Origin: CAZRCG01 sp964598565
GTDB taxonomy: Bacteria > Bdellovibrionota > UBA2394
Reading direction: 5' to 3'
NCBI GenBank assembly: GCA_964598565.1
Contig: CAZRCG010000001.1
Location: 248,001-312,000, forward strand
DNA: 64,000 bases
A program made the translations under genes and the position numbers. Every line of letters starts with the position of its first letter. Position 1 is the first letter of the stretch. Positions 1 to 8,030 of the stretch are shown piece after piece. Under the pieces are notes generated by a model. It had not been told where the DNA came from. It saw only the letters and a list, made by a program, of their open reading frames with translations, and searched no databases.

Positions 1-1200
1 TTTCACTCGCCGAGGCAAACGTGACTCGGTGGCACGAAAAGTCACGCAACGTCCCTGTTGACAGATCTTTTCGGGTCCACAGTAAGAACCGTCACGAAGG
101 GGGCTGCGCACAACTACCCACTCTTCGCCTTCTTTGACAAAACGAGGATTGGGTTCCGTACACATCACATCGTCTTTATACAAAGGAATGCAGTTACCAT
201 TCAGACAGCGTCCCTTGAGCCGAACCATCTGGATTGGGGCAGTATGAAACTCAAAATCGGATACAAAGGGTTCATCCAGGGAGGCAAGACTTTTCAATTC
301 AATTATTTGATCACCGTCTATGATCTTCACAGATTGCCCAGAATTCATCTTGTCGATCAGAGATCTATCCAAACCAGGCAAGAAAATCTGAAGTTGGCTA
401 AGATCTCCGACATTTTCACAATCATGCCCATTGAGAAGACTATTATAAAAGGCGTTCGGTTCACCGCAAGCGTCGATGGCTTGACACGATCCAGCGTCGG
501 CCCTTTGAATCTCTTTCTTCAACTCACAGCTATCAGAACAGCAGACTCCGATAGAGCCATCGTTCATACGACACTCCCGTTTTATTCGATGAAACTGATC
601 AAAGAAATACGAAGCGTCTTCTCGCATTGTCTCATAGGCTTCTCTCGTAAGATCGCCTTCCATTTGATCGTGCCCAACAAAAAGCCCCCCTTGGTGGGTT
701 ACAGCGTTAAGCCATCGTGATTCAAACTCTGAACGAGGTCGACGTATAGGCTCAGAACACGCCGTACCGTCGTCTGGAAAATAGAGGGATGAGTAACGCG
801 ATAACCATTCCTCATGAACAAGCTCATGGACTAATACCCGCAGCCCCATCTCTTTAATCATGCGCCATCGATGATCATCAAATGAAGAAAAAGTCGCTGC
901 TCGACCATAGTTGAAAGTCAGCCTTGCGGGGCCTCCAGGCGACAATGCTTGAAAACCCTCCTGTTTGGTCCACACACGCGCTTCACCACGTCGATAATCG
1001 ACGAAGAATGCGCCAAATAGAGATTCTCCTTCGTTAAGGCTCCCACGAAACATAAGATGTTTTGAATTTAGATCGAGAATATCAAAGTACAGAATCGCTC
1101 GCCCGTTGATGCGAGCCAGCCCATGAGGCCTTACTAAGACCTGCTCTTCTTGCGGTATTGCCAACGTCACTATGAAATAGAATAAAGACTGAAAAATCAC
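1..1200 (-). CDS. Cys-rich secreted HExxH metallopeptidase-like protein, 3' truncated by window edge
   Basis: A GTG-start reading frame runs without a stop for 400 codons into the left edge; an in-frame TAA lies four codons upstream of the GTG, which fixes the start. The first ~16 residues (VIFQSLFYFIVTLAIP) look like a short signal peptide. HELVHEE at residues 125-131 is a zincin HExxH motif; REDASYFF at 193-200 could supply a third glutamate ligand (E194), as in gluzincins. The metzincin GxxH extension is absent. Fourteen cysteines follow, and the tail has DGSYCGPEKICQQGRCV (371-387) and CLNGNC (332-337), closely resembling the cysteine-rich repeats after the catalytic domain in ADAM/ADAMTS proteases. 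Inference: exported zinc peptidase. Substrate is unknown and the C-terminus is outside the window. A perfect TATAAT occurs about 55 bp upstream (1255-1260, minus strand) without a clear -35. Confidence 0.75.
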   Translation of the reverse strand, partial: MIFQSLFYFIVTLAIPQEEQVLVRPHGLARINGRAILYFDILDLNSKHLMFRGSLNEGESLFGAFFVDYRRGEARVWTKQEGFQALSPGGPARLTFNYGRAATFSSFDDHRWRMIKEMGLRVLVHELVHEEWLSRYSSLYFPDDGTACSEPIRRPRSEFESRWLNAVTHQGGLFVGHDQMEGDLTREAYETMREDASYFFDQFHRIKRECRMNDGSIGVCCSDSCELKKEIQRADAGSCQAIDACGEPNAFYNSLLNGHDCENVGDLSQLQIFLPGLDRSLIDKMNSGQSVKIIDGDQIIELKSLASLDEPFVSDFEFHTAPIQMVRLKGRCLNGNCIPLYKDDVMCTEPNPRFVKEGEEWVVVRSPLRDGSYCGPEKICQQGRCVTFRATESRLPRRVK

Positions 1201-1452
1201 GCCTAGCCCTTAGCATAAGTGGGTGGGTTCGACTATAGGACCAGCTCCAATTCGATTATAGGCCAGTCTTAACAGGTTTTGGGGGCTTATCCCTTCAACG
1301 GCTGGGTGATCCAGATGATTCAGGCAGCTAACAAAAGATCCAAATTCTGACGAAAACTTCGCATTTCAATTGATGGAATCCGTTTTCCGTGCTTGGGTAA
1401 AAAACAATTAAAGTCATAACCATCAAAATTAAAAACTAGAGAGGATATATTC

Positions 1453-2205
1453 ATGGAACGAAATTATTGGATAGCCGTTTGTACGTCAGTATTGGCGACT
1501 TGGTTGGGTTTTCAGGACCTGAGTGCTCAAGGTATTCCAGCCTTGGTGAAGGGTGTAGATATTCATTATCGTGGAGCTCGGGAAACGACGGACAACCAGC
1601 TCGTTTGCCCAATGAATGGGGAGATTGTTCAGAAAGATCGTGTCTTCTCTGAAACTTCATGGACTCGTCCTGGAAATCAATGGTACACCCCTTCCACGGT
1701 TATTTATAGAGACCGAACAACGCACTATCCATCGTCTGCATTTGCGAAGGTTTACTATCAATCAAGAACCACTGAGACGGTATTTACCAGTTCGGGAGGT
1801 CGTGTGACAGTAACTCAAGTCACGCCTAACGGAGGTACTATTACATGGACTTCAGCTTTGGCTATCGATGATTATTCCGCCTACGCAAAATCATGGCCTT
1901 CGCTCACTGTGGCTCGAACGAAATCAACCCTGCCTTCTGGAGATTGTCTGAGGAATGTCAGCGTCCATCGATCGTGGACAATTTCGTTGCAGAATCTATC
2001 GACAACCACGAGAACTGCCTTTCTTAGTACGATTTCTCCAAACGGTATTTCGACGGACATTAACTCATTTGGTTATCGATTGGCTGCCGGAATTCCTCAA
2101 ACCAATCCTCCGCAGGCGAATACGGGTTCACTGGTGTCTGTCGATGTAGCTGCACCTACAAATCTTGGATATGGTGAATACCAGATTGGCTATGAGATTA
2201 AGTAA
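1453..2205 (+). CDS. Unknown secreted protein, 250 aa
   Basis: ATG is preceded by a good ribosome-binding site (AGAGAGG, about 9 nt upstream). Residues 1-25 form a signal peptide (charged start, hydrophobic core, cleavage probably after LSAQ). The mature part is rich in Ser, Thr, Tyr and Asn with alternating hydrophobic residues, suggesting a beta-sandwich or extracellular beta protein. It has only two cysteines in the mature part (NQLVCPMN and GDCLRN), possibly one disulfide. No family is recognised. It is transcribed divergently from the Cys-rich HExxH gene across a 252 bp gap, so the two might share a regulatory region. Confidence 0.7.
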   Translation: MERNYWIAVCTSVLATWLGFQDLSAQGIPALVKGVDIHYRGARETTDNQLVCPMNGEIVQKDRVFSETSWTRPGNQWYTPSTVIYRDRTTHYPSSAFAKVYYQSRTTETVFTSSGGRVTVTQVTPNGGTITWTSALAIDDYSAYAKSWPSLTVARTKSTLPSGDCLRNVSVHRSWTISLQNLSTTTRTAFLSTISPNGISTDINSFGYRLAAGIPQTNPPQANTGSLVSVDVAAPTNLGYGEYQIGYEIK

Positions 2206-2275
2206 GGCTGCTAAGACCAATCGCACCTACTTAATCATTGTGGGCTGTTGATCAGTCGAACGGTATCGACATTTG

Positions 2276-2340
2276 TCGACAAAATTGAGCGAATAGTGTC
2301 GAAATTGAGCGAATTACAGAAATCACAGAAATTGAGCGAT
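2276..2340. repeat. Three copies of an 11 bp motif upstream of the flagellin; possible IS end
   Basis: AAATTGAGCGA occurs at 2282-2292, 2302-2312 and 2329-2339, twice with a preceding GTCGA. The reverse complement of the repeat cluster at 4537-4577 reads GGTCAAGAAACTTTGAGAAA and aligns with GTCGACAAAATTGAGCGAA here apart from a few substitutions and one base gap. Several short repeats at each end in opposite orientation are typical of IS21-like elements, so these may be worn IS ends. No transposase remains between them. The rest of the 305 bp gap (2206-2510) holds a possible CAGCAT/ATGCTG hairpin and the flagellin ribosome-binding site; no gene was seen. Confidence 0.5.
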
Positions 2341-2510
2341 TAGGTCCCCTTATGACGCGCTGCACATAGTTTTCTGAAACCTGAGTCTTATCAGCATCTT
2401 GATGCGCTGCAGCATATAAATATGCACAGTGCCATGCTGTAAGAGTCGATATATTCCTTCATGAAGGTGGAGGGCCGCATCTGTGGCGTATTCATGAGGA
2501 GGTTCAGGGC

Positions 2511-4430
2511 TTGAGAATTGCCTCAAACATTCTTAGCCTTGCCGCTCAGCGTCGCTTAACGCATACGACGAAGGCGCTCGCTCGTGCGATGGAACGGCTT
2601 TCGTCCGGTCGTCGGATCAATAATGCAATCGACGATCCAGCCGGCTTGGGGATCGCTAATCGACTTTTGTCGCAAGAGAGAGGAACGCTTCGTGGCATTC
2701 GCAACATGAATGACGCTTTAGGCTTTTTAAATGTCGCTGAAGGCGCCCTTTCAACACAGCTGACAATTATTGGACGCCTGAGAGAGCTTGCGATGCAGTC
2801 AGCAAACGGAACGTTGAGTAACAATGAACGAAGCTACTTGAACACGGAGTTTCAGGCTCTCTTGGATGAGTTTGATAGAATTCGTGATCAAACTGAATTC
2901 AATGGTGAGAAGATTCTTAATGGGCGTTTTGAAACAAAATCAGTGCAGATTGGAAGCAAACGGGGTGAGACAATCGATCTTCGCATTCCCAATAGCGCCC
3001 AGGAGGATATCTTTGCGGCCAGCTTTGAGCTCGAAGAGGCGATTGCTGAGGGAACGTACTCCAGCCGGCAGACCTATGGGGGAGTTGGTTTGCCGTCCGA
3101 CATTCTCTCAGCGGATCTTAACGGCGATGGTTACAATGATGTTCTTGTCTCAAGCTTGTCTGCGGCAAGAGTATATATTTTCCTTAACAATCAAAGTGGC
3201 GCCTTTACTTCGGCGGGCTCGGCTACCGTGGGTAACAATTCTGGAGATATGGACCTGGCCGATGTCAATAACGACGGACATCTGGATATGGTAGCTGCCA
3301 AATCATTTGGAGGCGGCAGTTATGGGTATATAACCTTCTTGGGTAATGGCAACGGCACTTTTCAGGCGGGAATCAGTCAGGCTCTGGCGGGGCCTACTAA
3401 TATGAGAGAGGTTCATTTTATTGATCTCAACAATGATGGCAATAAAGACTTAGTGTACGCCTTCGAAACGGTAGCTTATACGATGCTAGGAAACGGCGAT
3501 GGAAGTTTCCAAAGTCCTACGACCTTCACGGGTTCGTTGACCACTATTCGAGATATGGAAGTAGCGGATGTCAACAACGATGGCCACGATGATATTATTT
3601 TAGGAACAAATACAGGGGGCTATATCAGTGTTTTTCTGGGTCAAGGGGGTGGAGCGTTTTCGCCACTGATAACTTCAGCGTCCACCTATTCCGCGGATAG
3701 TATTGATCTCGGTGACATCAATGGGGATGGCAATCTGGATTTGGCAGTGGGAAATGCGGCCAACGGTCATTTGCTTGTGCATTTTGGGAACGGAGACGGC
3801 ACTTTTAATGGAACAGCTACGCTCTTTACAGGCTCTAACATGGCATCTGTTCTATTTTCAGATCGCGATGGAGACGGCGATCAAGATCTTGTAGCCCTCA
3901 ACGCAGGAACAGTGGATCGCCTTTTCTTTTTTGACAACGACGGAAATGGAGTCTTCACACTTGTAAGCTCTGTAGCTGTGGGGGATAACTCAACGGACGT
4001 AATCGCTGCGGATATCGACGGCGATGGAATCGAAGATCTTATAACTACATCAAGTTCTGAATTTACGTTTAGCACGTATCTTCAAAACTCTCAGACTTCG
4101 ATTGAGGTAGGGAGGCATGAATGCAATATTGGTACGCAGGACTATGCTTCGTATGCGCTGACCCAACTGGATAACGCTTTAGGGGAGCTTTTGGAAGATC
4201 TTTCGACTATCGGCGCTCAGCAGAGCCGTCTTGAGTTTTCAGTCCGAAACTCGCAAATACTCGTTGAGAGTCTGGCGGCCGCCCGCTCGCAGATAGTAGA
4301 TGCCGATATGGCCGTGGAAGTTTCGGAGATGATTCGTTTGCAGATTCTGCAACAAGCCACTACGGCTGTCCTAGCTCAGGCTAATAACTCTCTCTCCCTC
4401 AGTCTTAAACTTTTCGAAGCTCTTTACTAA
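2511..4430 (+). CDS. Flagellin with a seven-repeat FG-GAP/VCBS propeller replacing the variable domain
   Basis: TTG start preceded by a perfect AGGAGG (2497-2502) at 8 nt; an in-frame TGA just upstream excludes a longer form. Residues 1 to ~165 are a canonical flagellin D0/D1 N-terminus (MRIASNILSLAAQRRL, RLSSGRRINNAIDDPAGL). Residues ~547-639 are the matching C-terminal D1/D0 helices. Between them, about residues 185-540, are seven FG-GAP/VCBS repeats with DxDxDG-type calcium loops: DLNGDGYND, DVNNDGHLD, DLNNDGNKD, DVNNDGHDD, DINGDGNLD, DRDGDGDQD and DIDGDGIED. Seven such repeats form one beta-propeller in integrin alpha subunits. Predicted result: a filament subunit displaying a calcium-binding propeller on its outer surface, perhaps for adhesion. 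At 639 aa it is larger than typical flagellins (270-550 aa). It stands alone, with no flagellar genes nearby. Confidence 0.9.
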   Translation: MRIASNILSLAAQRRLTHTTKALARAMERLSSGRRINNAIDDPAGLGIANRLLSQERGTLRGIRNMNDALGFLNVAEGALSTQLTIIGRLRELAMQSANGTLSNNERSYLNTEFQALLDEFDRIRDQTEFNGEKILNGRFETKSVQIGSKRGETIDLRIPNSAQEDIFAASFELEEAIAEGTYSSRQTYGGVGLPSDILSADLNGDGYNDVLVSSLSAARVYIFLNNQSGAFTSAGSATVGNNSGDMDLADVNNDGHLDMVAAKSFGGGSYGYITFLGNGNGTFQAGISQALAGPTNMREVHFIDLNNDGNKDLVYAFETVAYTMLGNGDGSFQSPTTFTGSLTTIRDMEVADVNNDGHDDIILGTNTGGYISVFLGQGGGAFSPLITSASTYSADSIDLGDINGDGNLDLAVGNAANGHLLVHFGNGDGTFNGTATLFTGSNMASVLFSDRDGDGDQDLVALNAGTVDRLFFFDNDGNGVFTLVSSVAVGDNSTDVIAADIDGDGIEDLITTSSSEFTFSTYLQNSQTSIEVGRHECNIGTQDYASYALTQLDNALGELLEDLSTIGAQQSRLEFSVRNSQILVESLAAARSQIVDADMAVEVSEMIRLQILQQATTAVLAQANNSLSLSLKLFEALY

Positions 4431-4536
4431 GTATTTCGACGATAAGGGCGATTTTTGAGACCGGCTCTAACTAGTTCTAGGTTACGGGTAGAACACTGAA
4501 AGTGCCGGCTGCCAAACCGGGTTACATGAGGTCAAC

Positions 4537-4577
4537 TTTCTCAAAGTTTCTTGACCCTTTCTCAAAGTTTCTTGACC
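4537..4577. repeat. 20 bp perfect direct repeat downstream of the propeller flagellin
   Basis: TTTCTCAAAGTTTCTTGACC occurs at 4537-4556 and again at 4558-4577, one base apart, and is preceded by GTCAAC. In the reverse direction it resembles the AAATTGAGCGA cluster on the other side of the flagellin gene. It lies in the 177 bp gap between the flagellin and the next gene and could be the second end of a decayed IS21-like element. Confidence 0.6.
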
Positions 4578-4607
4578 GATTGCTATCGTAGTTTCTAGGA
4601 CTGTTCC

Positions 4608-5321
4608 ATGGATACCATCAGAACAAGATTTCTTCTAGTGATTTTGGCTTGTCATGCACCTCTTGCCTTAGAAAGCGCGCCACGGGCTGAGAGAAAAAAT
4701 TCTCGACAGACCTATCTTGATAGCCCTGCAGGCCAGCAAAAACTCTGGGAGCGCGCCTCCTGCATTTGGTGGCTAAAGTCTCTGCCTCAGGGAGAAGCCC
4801 TCATGGCGCACTTACACAATCTATGGAATCGCGCTGAGAAAGACCAAGCACCTCTTTTGAGTTCAGAGAATCCTGCCAAGACAGAACATCATTTGACACA
4901 TCCCCTATTTAAAGAGCGGTTGACGGCAAAGGCTCTCACCATTTTAGGCGGACCAAAAAAGTGGGATCGCTATCTTGAGAGATGGGATCCTGAGAGAGCC
5001 TTTGTAGATCCCTTTCGCTTGGCCGCGATGGGTCTGACCCTTCAACTATTTATCTACCACTCTGGAGCTGGCAAGAAACGGGCCTCCCTCCAGGCTCCTC
5101 AGTTCGAAATCTTGACACATCCGGCGATGCCATTCTCTCAGAGAATCAAGATCGCCTGCCGTATCCTGGGAAAAGAGGGGATGATTTGTAAGATGGATTT
5201 AGAGCATTCAAAGACTGATTCTAGCACCGAAAAACCTTTTCACTTGAGCGCGCTCGTATTATTCACCACTATGGAATTGGCTCAAGCTCCAATAGGGCCA
5301 CCCCCAATCCCCCGTCTTTGA
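4608..5321 (+). CDS. Unknown exported protein, 237 aa
   Basis: ATG start; the upstream ribosome-binding site is weak (TAGGA, about 10 nt). A hydrophobic N-terminal segment after MDTIRTR (LLVILACHAPLAL) is consistent with a signal peptide. The remainder is helical-looking and rich in Leu, Lys and Pro, with no recognised domain. The reading frame is open throughout and has the codon pattern of its neighbours, but nothing identifies a function. It is followed after 111 bp by the first amidohydrolase, so co-transcription is possible. Confidence 0.5.
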   Translation: MDTIRTRFLLVILACHAPLALESAPRAERKNSRQTYLDSPAGQQKLWERASCIWWLKSLPQGEALMAHLHNLWNRAEKDQAPLLSSENPAKTEHHLTHPLFKERLTAKALTILGGPKKWDRYLERWDPERAFVDPFRLAAMGLTLQLFIYHSGAGKKRASLQAPQFEILTHPAMPFSQRIKIACRILGKEGMICKMDLEHSKTDSSTEKPFHLSALVLFTTMELAQAPIGPPPIPRL

Positions 5322-5432
5322 GAATACACCGGCTCCAGATGGACAAGGAGTCAATTCAGGGCTGTGGATAAGAAAGTCGTCATCAGCGCTGATCACTTTT
5401 TTCATGCTTGTGGTAAGAGCCTCTAGAACGAC

Positions 5433-6797
5433 TTGCCCTACGAGCCTGCCCACGCTGATAATCAATCAGTGCAACTTTTTCGAAGTCGTGGTCTTATCAC
5501 ATGCAATGCCGAGCGTGATTTTTTTGAAGATGCGTTTTTGGTCGTTGAAGGGTCCCGCATTAAGGAAGTTGGACCCTGGAGAAAGCGGCCAAGACTGTCA
5601 TCAAAGCGCTTCGTCGACTTTTCTCATGGGCTCATTATGCCCGGCCTTTTTAATTTGCATTGTCACTTAGCCATGACGGCCTTTCGGGGTATTGCCGAAG
5701 ATCTGACTTTAGAGGAGTGGCTTCAGACCGTAATTTTTCCGCTAGAAAAACGATGGCTATCGCCTGCCTTCGTACGAGATTTTACGAATCTAGGACTCTG
5801 TGAAAGTCTTCGCTTTGGTATGACCTATGTGGCGGACATGTATTTTTATACTAAAGTACGTCAACAGTGTTTTGAGGCAGCAGGTCTTAGAGGCTGTATC
5901 GGACAAAACACATGGGACTTAGAGGGCCCCGATTATCCTCACGCCGCCGCATCTCTGGAAGACTTTCTTCAAACTCAGAAACGTCACCCGCGACGGCCCG
6001 ATGGTCTTGTGGAGAGAGCGCTCGCACCACACTCCCCTTATCTTTGTTCGGCTGAAACCTTGGCTGCAGTCGCTCAGTGCGCGTCCGAGGCCGATGCCGG
6101 CGTTATGATTCATGTCGCCGAGACGGAGTTTGAAGTTCAGACCGTGAAAGAGCGCACGGGTATGAGCCCTCTAAAAATGGTGGCCTCGTCGGGCTTACTT
6201 AACTCGCGCTTTAGCCTGATCGCCCACGGCGTAAAGATTACGCCTGACGAAATGCCTATAATTCGTCAGCACGACAAATCCCCGCAGTCTCGTTCGAGTA
6301 TCGTTCTCAATACTCAGTGCAATGCAAAACTTCACAGTGGATTTGCTCCAGTGGCCGACTACCGCAACCACAATATTCGTCTCACGCTTGGCACCGACGG
6401 CCCTGCCAGCAACAATGCACTCGATTTATTTTCAGAAATGAATTTTCTTTCAAAGGTGCATCACCTCCTAACAGGTGATTTAACAGGACTACCCTCTCAC
6501 GATATTTTGGAAATGGCTACGATTCGCGCCGCGGAGGCCGTCGGCCTTTCTCACGAAACAGGTAGCTTGGAGCCAGGCAAAAGCGCCGATTTTATCGTCG
6601 TCGATTTTCGCGCTCCCCATCTTTGTCCCGCCCCATCAATGATTAATCATCTCATTCACAGTGCCCGCGGCCAAGATGTCGAGGCCGTCTACGTCAGGGG
6701 CTGCGCACTCATGAAACAACGTCGCCTGACGACTCTTGACGAAGCCAAGATACGAGCCAGGGCAGAAGCTCTCAACAAAAAGATGAGGCGGCCATGA
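5433..6797 (+). CDS. Amidohydrolase, MTA/SAH deaminase or chlorohydrolase (TrzA/AtzA) family
   Basis: A metal-dependent amidohydrolase that probably deaminates a purine-like or aminated heterocycle. The metal-binding HxH is in LFNLHCHLAMTAFRG (H76, H78); further ligands lie in MIHVAETEFE, LIAHGVKI and LGTDGPASNN. This order is that of the 5-methylthioadenosine/S-adenosylhomocysteine deaminase group. The N-terminal and C-terminal beta-sandwich segments (LVVEGSRIKEVGP; GSLEPGKSADFIVVD) are also present, so the 454 aa protein is full length. The TTG start lacks a clear ribosome-binding site; GTG at 5469 is an alternative. The stop overlaps the next amidohydrolase by 4 bp (ATGA). Substrate cannot be fixed from sequence. 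Confidence 0.85.
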   Translation: MPYEPAHADNQSVQLFRSRGLITCNAERDFFEDAFLVVEGSRIKEVGPWRKRPRLSSKRFVDFSHGLIMPGLFNLHCHLAMTAFRGIAEDLTLEEWLQTVIFPLEKRWLSPAFVRDFTNLGLCESLRFGMTYVADMYFYTKVRQQCFEAAGLRGCIGQNTWDLEGPDYPHAAASLEDFLQTQKRHPRRPDGLVERALAPHSPYLCSAETLAAVAQCASEADAGVMIHVAETEFEVQTVKERTGMSPLKMVASSGLLNSRFSLIAHGVKITPDEMPIIRQHDKSPQSRSSIVLNTQCNAKLHSGFAPVADYRNHNIRLTLGTDGPASNNALDLFSEMNFLSKVHHLLTGDLTGLPSHDILEMATIRAAEAVGLSHETGSLEPGKSADFIVVDFRAPHLCPAPSMINHLIHSARGQDVEAVYVRGCALMKQRRLTTLDEAKIRARAEALNKKMRRP

Positions 6798-7969
6798 AAC
6801 TAAAAGGATTTTTATTTTGTCCGAAACCCTTTTATGGAACCATAACGATTCAGAAGGGTCGCATCGCACGCCTCTCTGCGGACCGACCGCCCAAACGGAT
6901 CTCACGTCTCTACATTCCTGGCTTCGTTTGCACACATCTTCACTCCGTGCAAACCCATGCACGAAATACGGCAGAAAATTTGGATCTTCTCGATTGGCTT
7001 TCTCGAGTGATATGGCCATTTGAGGCTAGCTTGAATCCTCGAACGGCGTATGACAGTGCATCCGCCGGCATGAAGGAATGCCTTCAACTAGGAATGACGA
7101 CAATTCTCGACATGGCGACAAGTCATCACACAAACTCGGTATTTGAGGCTGCGCGAGACTCTGGAATTCGGGCGTTTATTGGCAAGGCTCTGATGGATCA
7201 AGGCCCTCGCAAGCTGGTGGATTTGAATCCGCTCGATGAGGTGAAATCTCATCTGGAGCACTGGCACGGTTTCGATAAAGGCAGAATTCAAGTGACACTG
7301 GCTCCAAGATTTGTGCTCAGCTGTAGCACAGCCCTACTACGTCGCGTGGGTGAATGGTCTCGCGAGAAAAAACTACTCATTCACACTCATGCTTCTGAGA
7401 ATAAAAGAGAATGCGAATGGATCCATAAACACTTTGGCACTTCTAATATTGAGGTGCTTCATAAACTTGGCAATCTAGGGCCACGCACGATTTTAGCTCA
7501 CGGCGTTCATCTGTCGAAAACAGATCGCCATTTATTGAAGAAGACTCACACCCGCATTAGCCATTGTCCCACGAGTAATTTAAAACTTGCCTCGGGCATT
7601 GCCGATATTCGTGCCCTCGACAGTCGGCACCTCTCGCTCGGCGTTGACGGGGCGGCGTGTAATAATCGACTCGATCCTTTTTTTGAAATGCGACTTGCCC
7701 ATCTGCTGAGTCGAGCGCTCCACGGGCTAAAGGGCGTTTCCGCCCGGCATATTTTTTCGATGGCCACGCTGGGCGGCGCCAACGCTCTTCACCACGGTAA
7801 TGTTTTTGGAAGTCTTCAGCTGAACAAAGACGCCGATCTTCTGGAGATTGAAATTCCTGAGCTGGTTCGCTTTAATGAGCGATTCCCCTATGAGAGCCTT
7901 CTTCACTCCATCACCGCGCATGATATTCGCCGCGTATGGATTCGAGGCCGAGCGGTTCACACAGCGTAG
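6794..7969 (+). CDS. Second amidohydrolase, guanine deaminase/TrzA-like
   Basis: Translationally coupled to the preceding amidohydrolase through an ATGA overlap. The metal-binding HxH is in THLHSVQTHARN (H48, H50). LIHTHASEN matches the HTHxxE region of guanine deaminase-type enzymes; ILAHGVHLS and LGVDGAACNN give the remaining His and Asp ligands. HCPTSNLKLASG is also typical of the family. At 391 aa it is somewhat shorter than TrzA/MtaD proteins because the N-terminal beta segment is reduced. The two genes are diverged paralogues, suggesting two related deamination or dehalogenation steps, or hetero-oligomers. A terminator-like hairpin lies about 40 bp downstream. Confidence 0.85.
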   Translation: MKLKGFLFCPKPFYGTITIQKGRIARLSADRPPKRISRLYIPGFVCTHLHSVQTHARNTAENLDLLDWLSRVIWPFEASLNPRTAYDSASAGMKECLQLGMTTILDMATSHHTNSVFEAARDSGIRAFIGKALMDQGPRKLVDLNPLDEVKSHLEHWHGFDKGRIQVTLAPRFVLSCSTALLRRVGEWSREKKLLIHTHASENKRECEWIHKHFGTSNIEVLHKLGNLGPRTILAHGVHLSKTDRHLLKKTHTRISHCPTSNLKLASGIADIRALDSRHLSLGVDGAACNNRLDPFFEMRLAHLLSRALHGLKGVSARHIFSMATLGGANALHHGNVFGSLQLNKDADLLEIEIPELVRFNERFPYESLLHSITAHDIRRVWIRGRAVHTA

Positions 7970-8008
7970 GGCTCTCGAAGTGCTCCGCACAAGCGAATAG
8001 GGAAAACA

Positions 8009-8024
8009 GGGGCATTAGCGCCCC
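8009..8024. terminator. Hairpin between convergent genes, probable bidirectional terminator
   Basis: GGGGC (8009-8013) pairs with GCCCC (8020-8024) across a 6 nt loop. On the plus strand it is followed by AAATTT; on the minus strand by TGTTTTCCC. It lies in the 61 bp gap between the stops of the second amidohydrolase and the FadL-like gene. Confidence 0.55.
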
Positions 8025-8030
8025 AAATTT

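Noticed and set aside
58..720. A 220-codon plus-strand open frame near the left edge
   Set aside because: It lies opposite the continuous 400-codon minus-strand frame that has a signal peptide, HExxH and patterned cysteines; the plus frame has no recognisable features.
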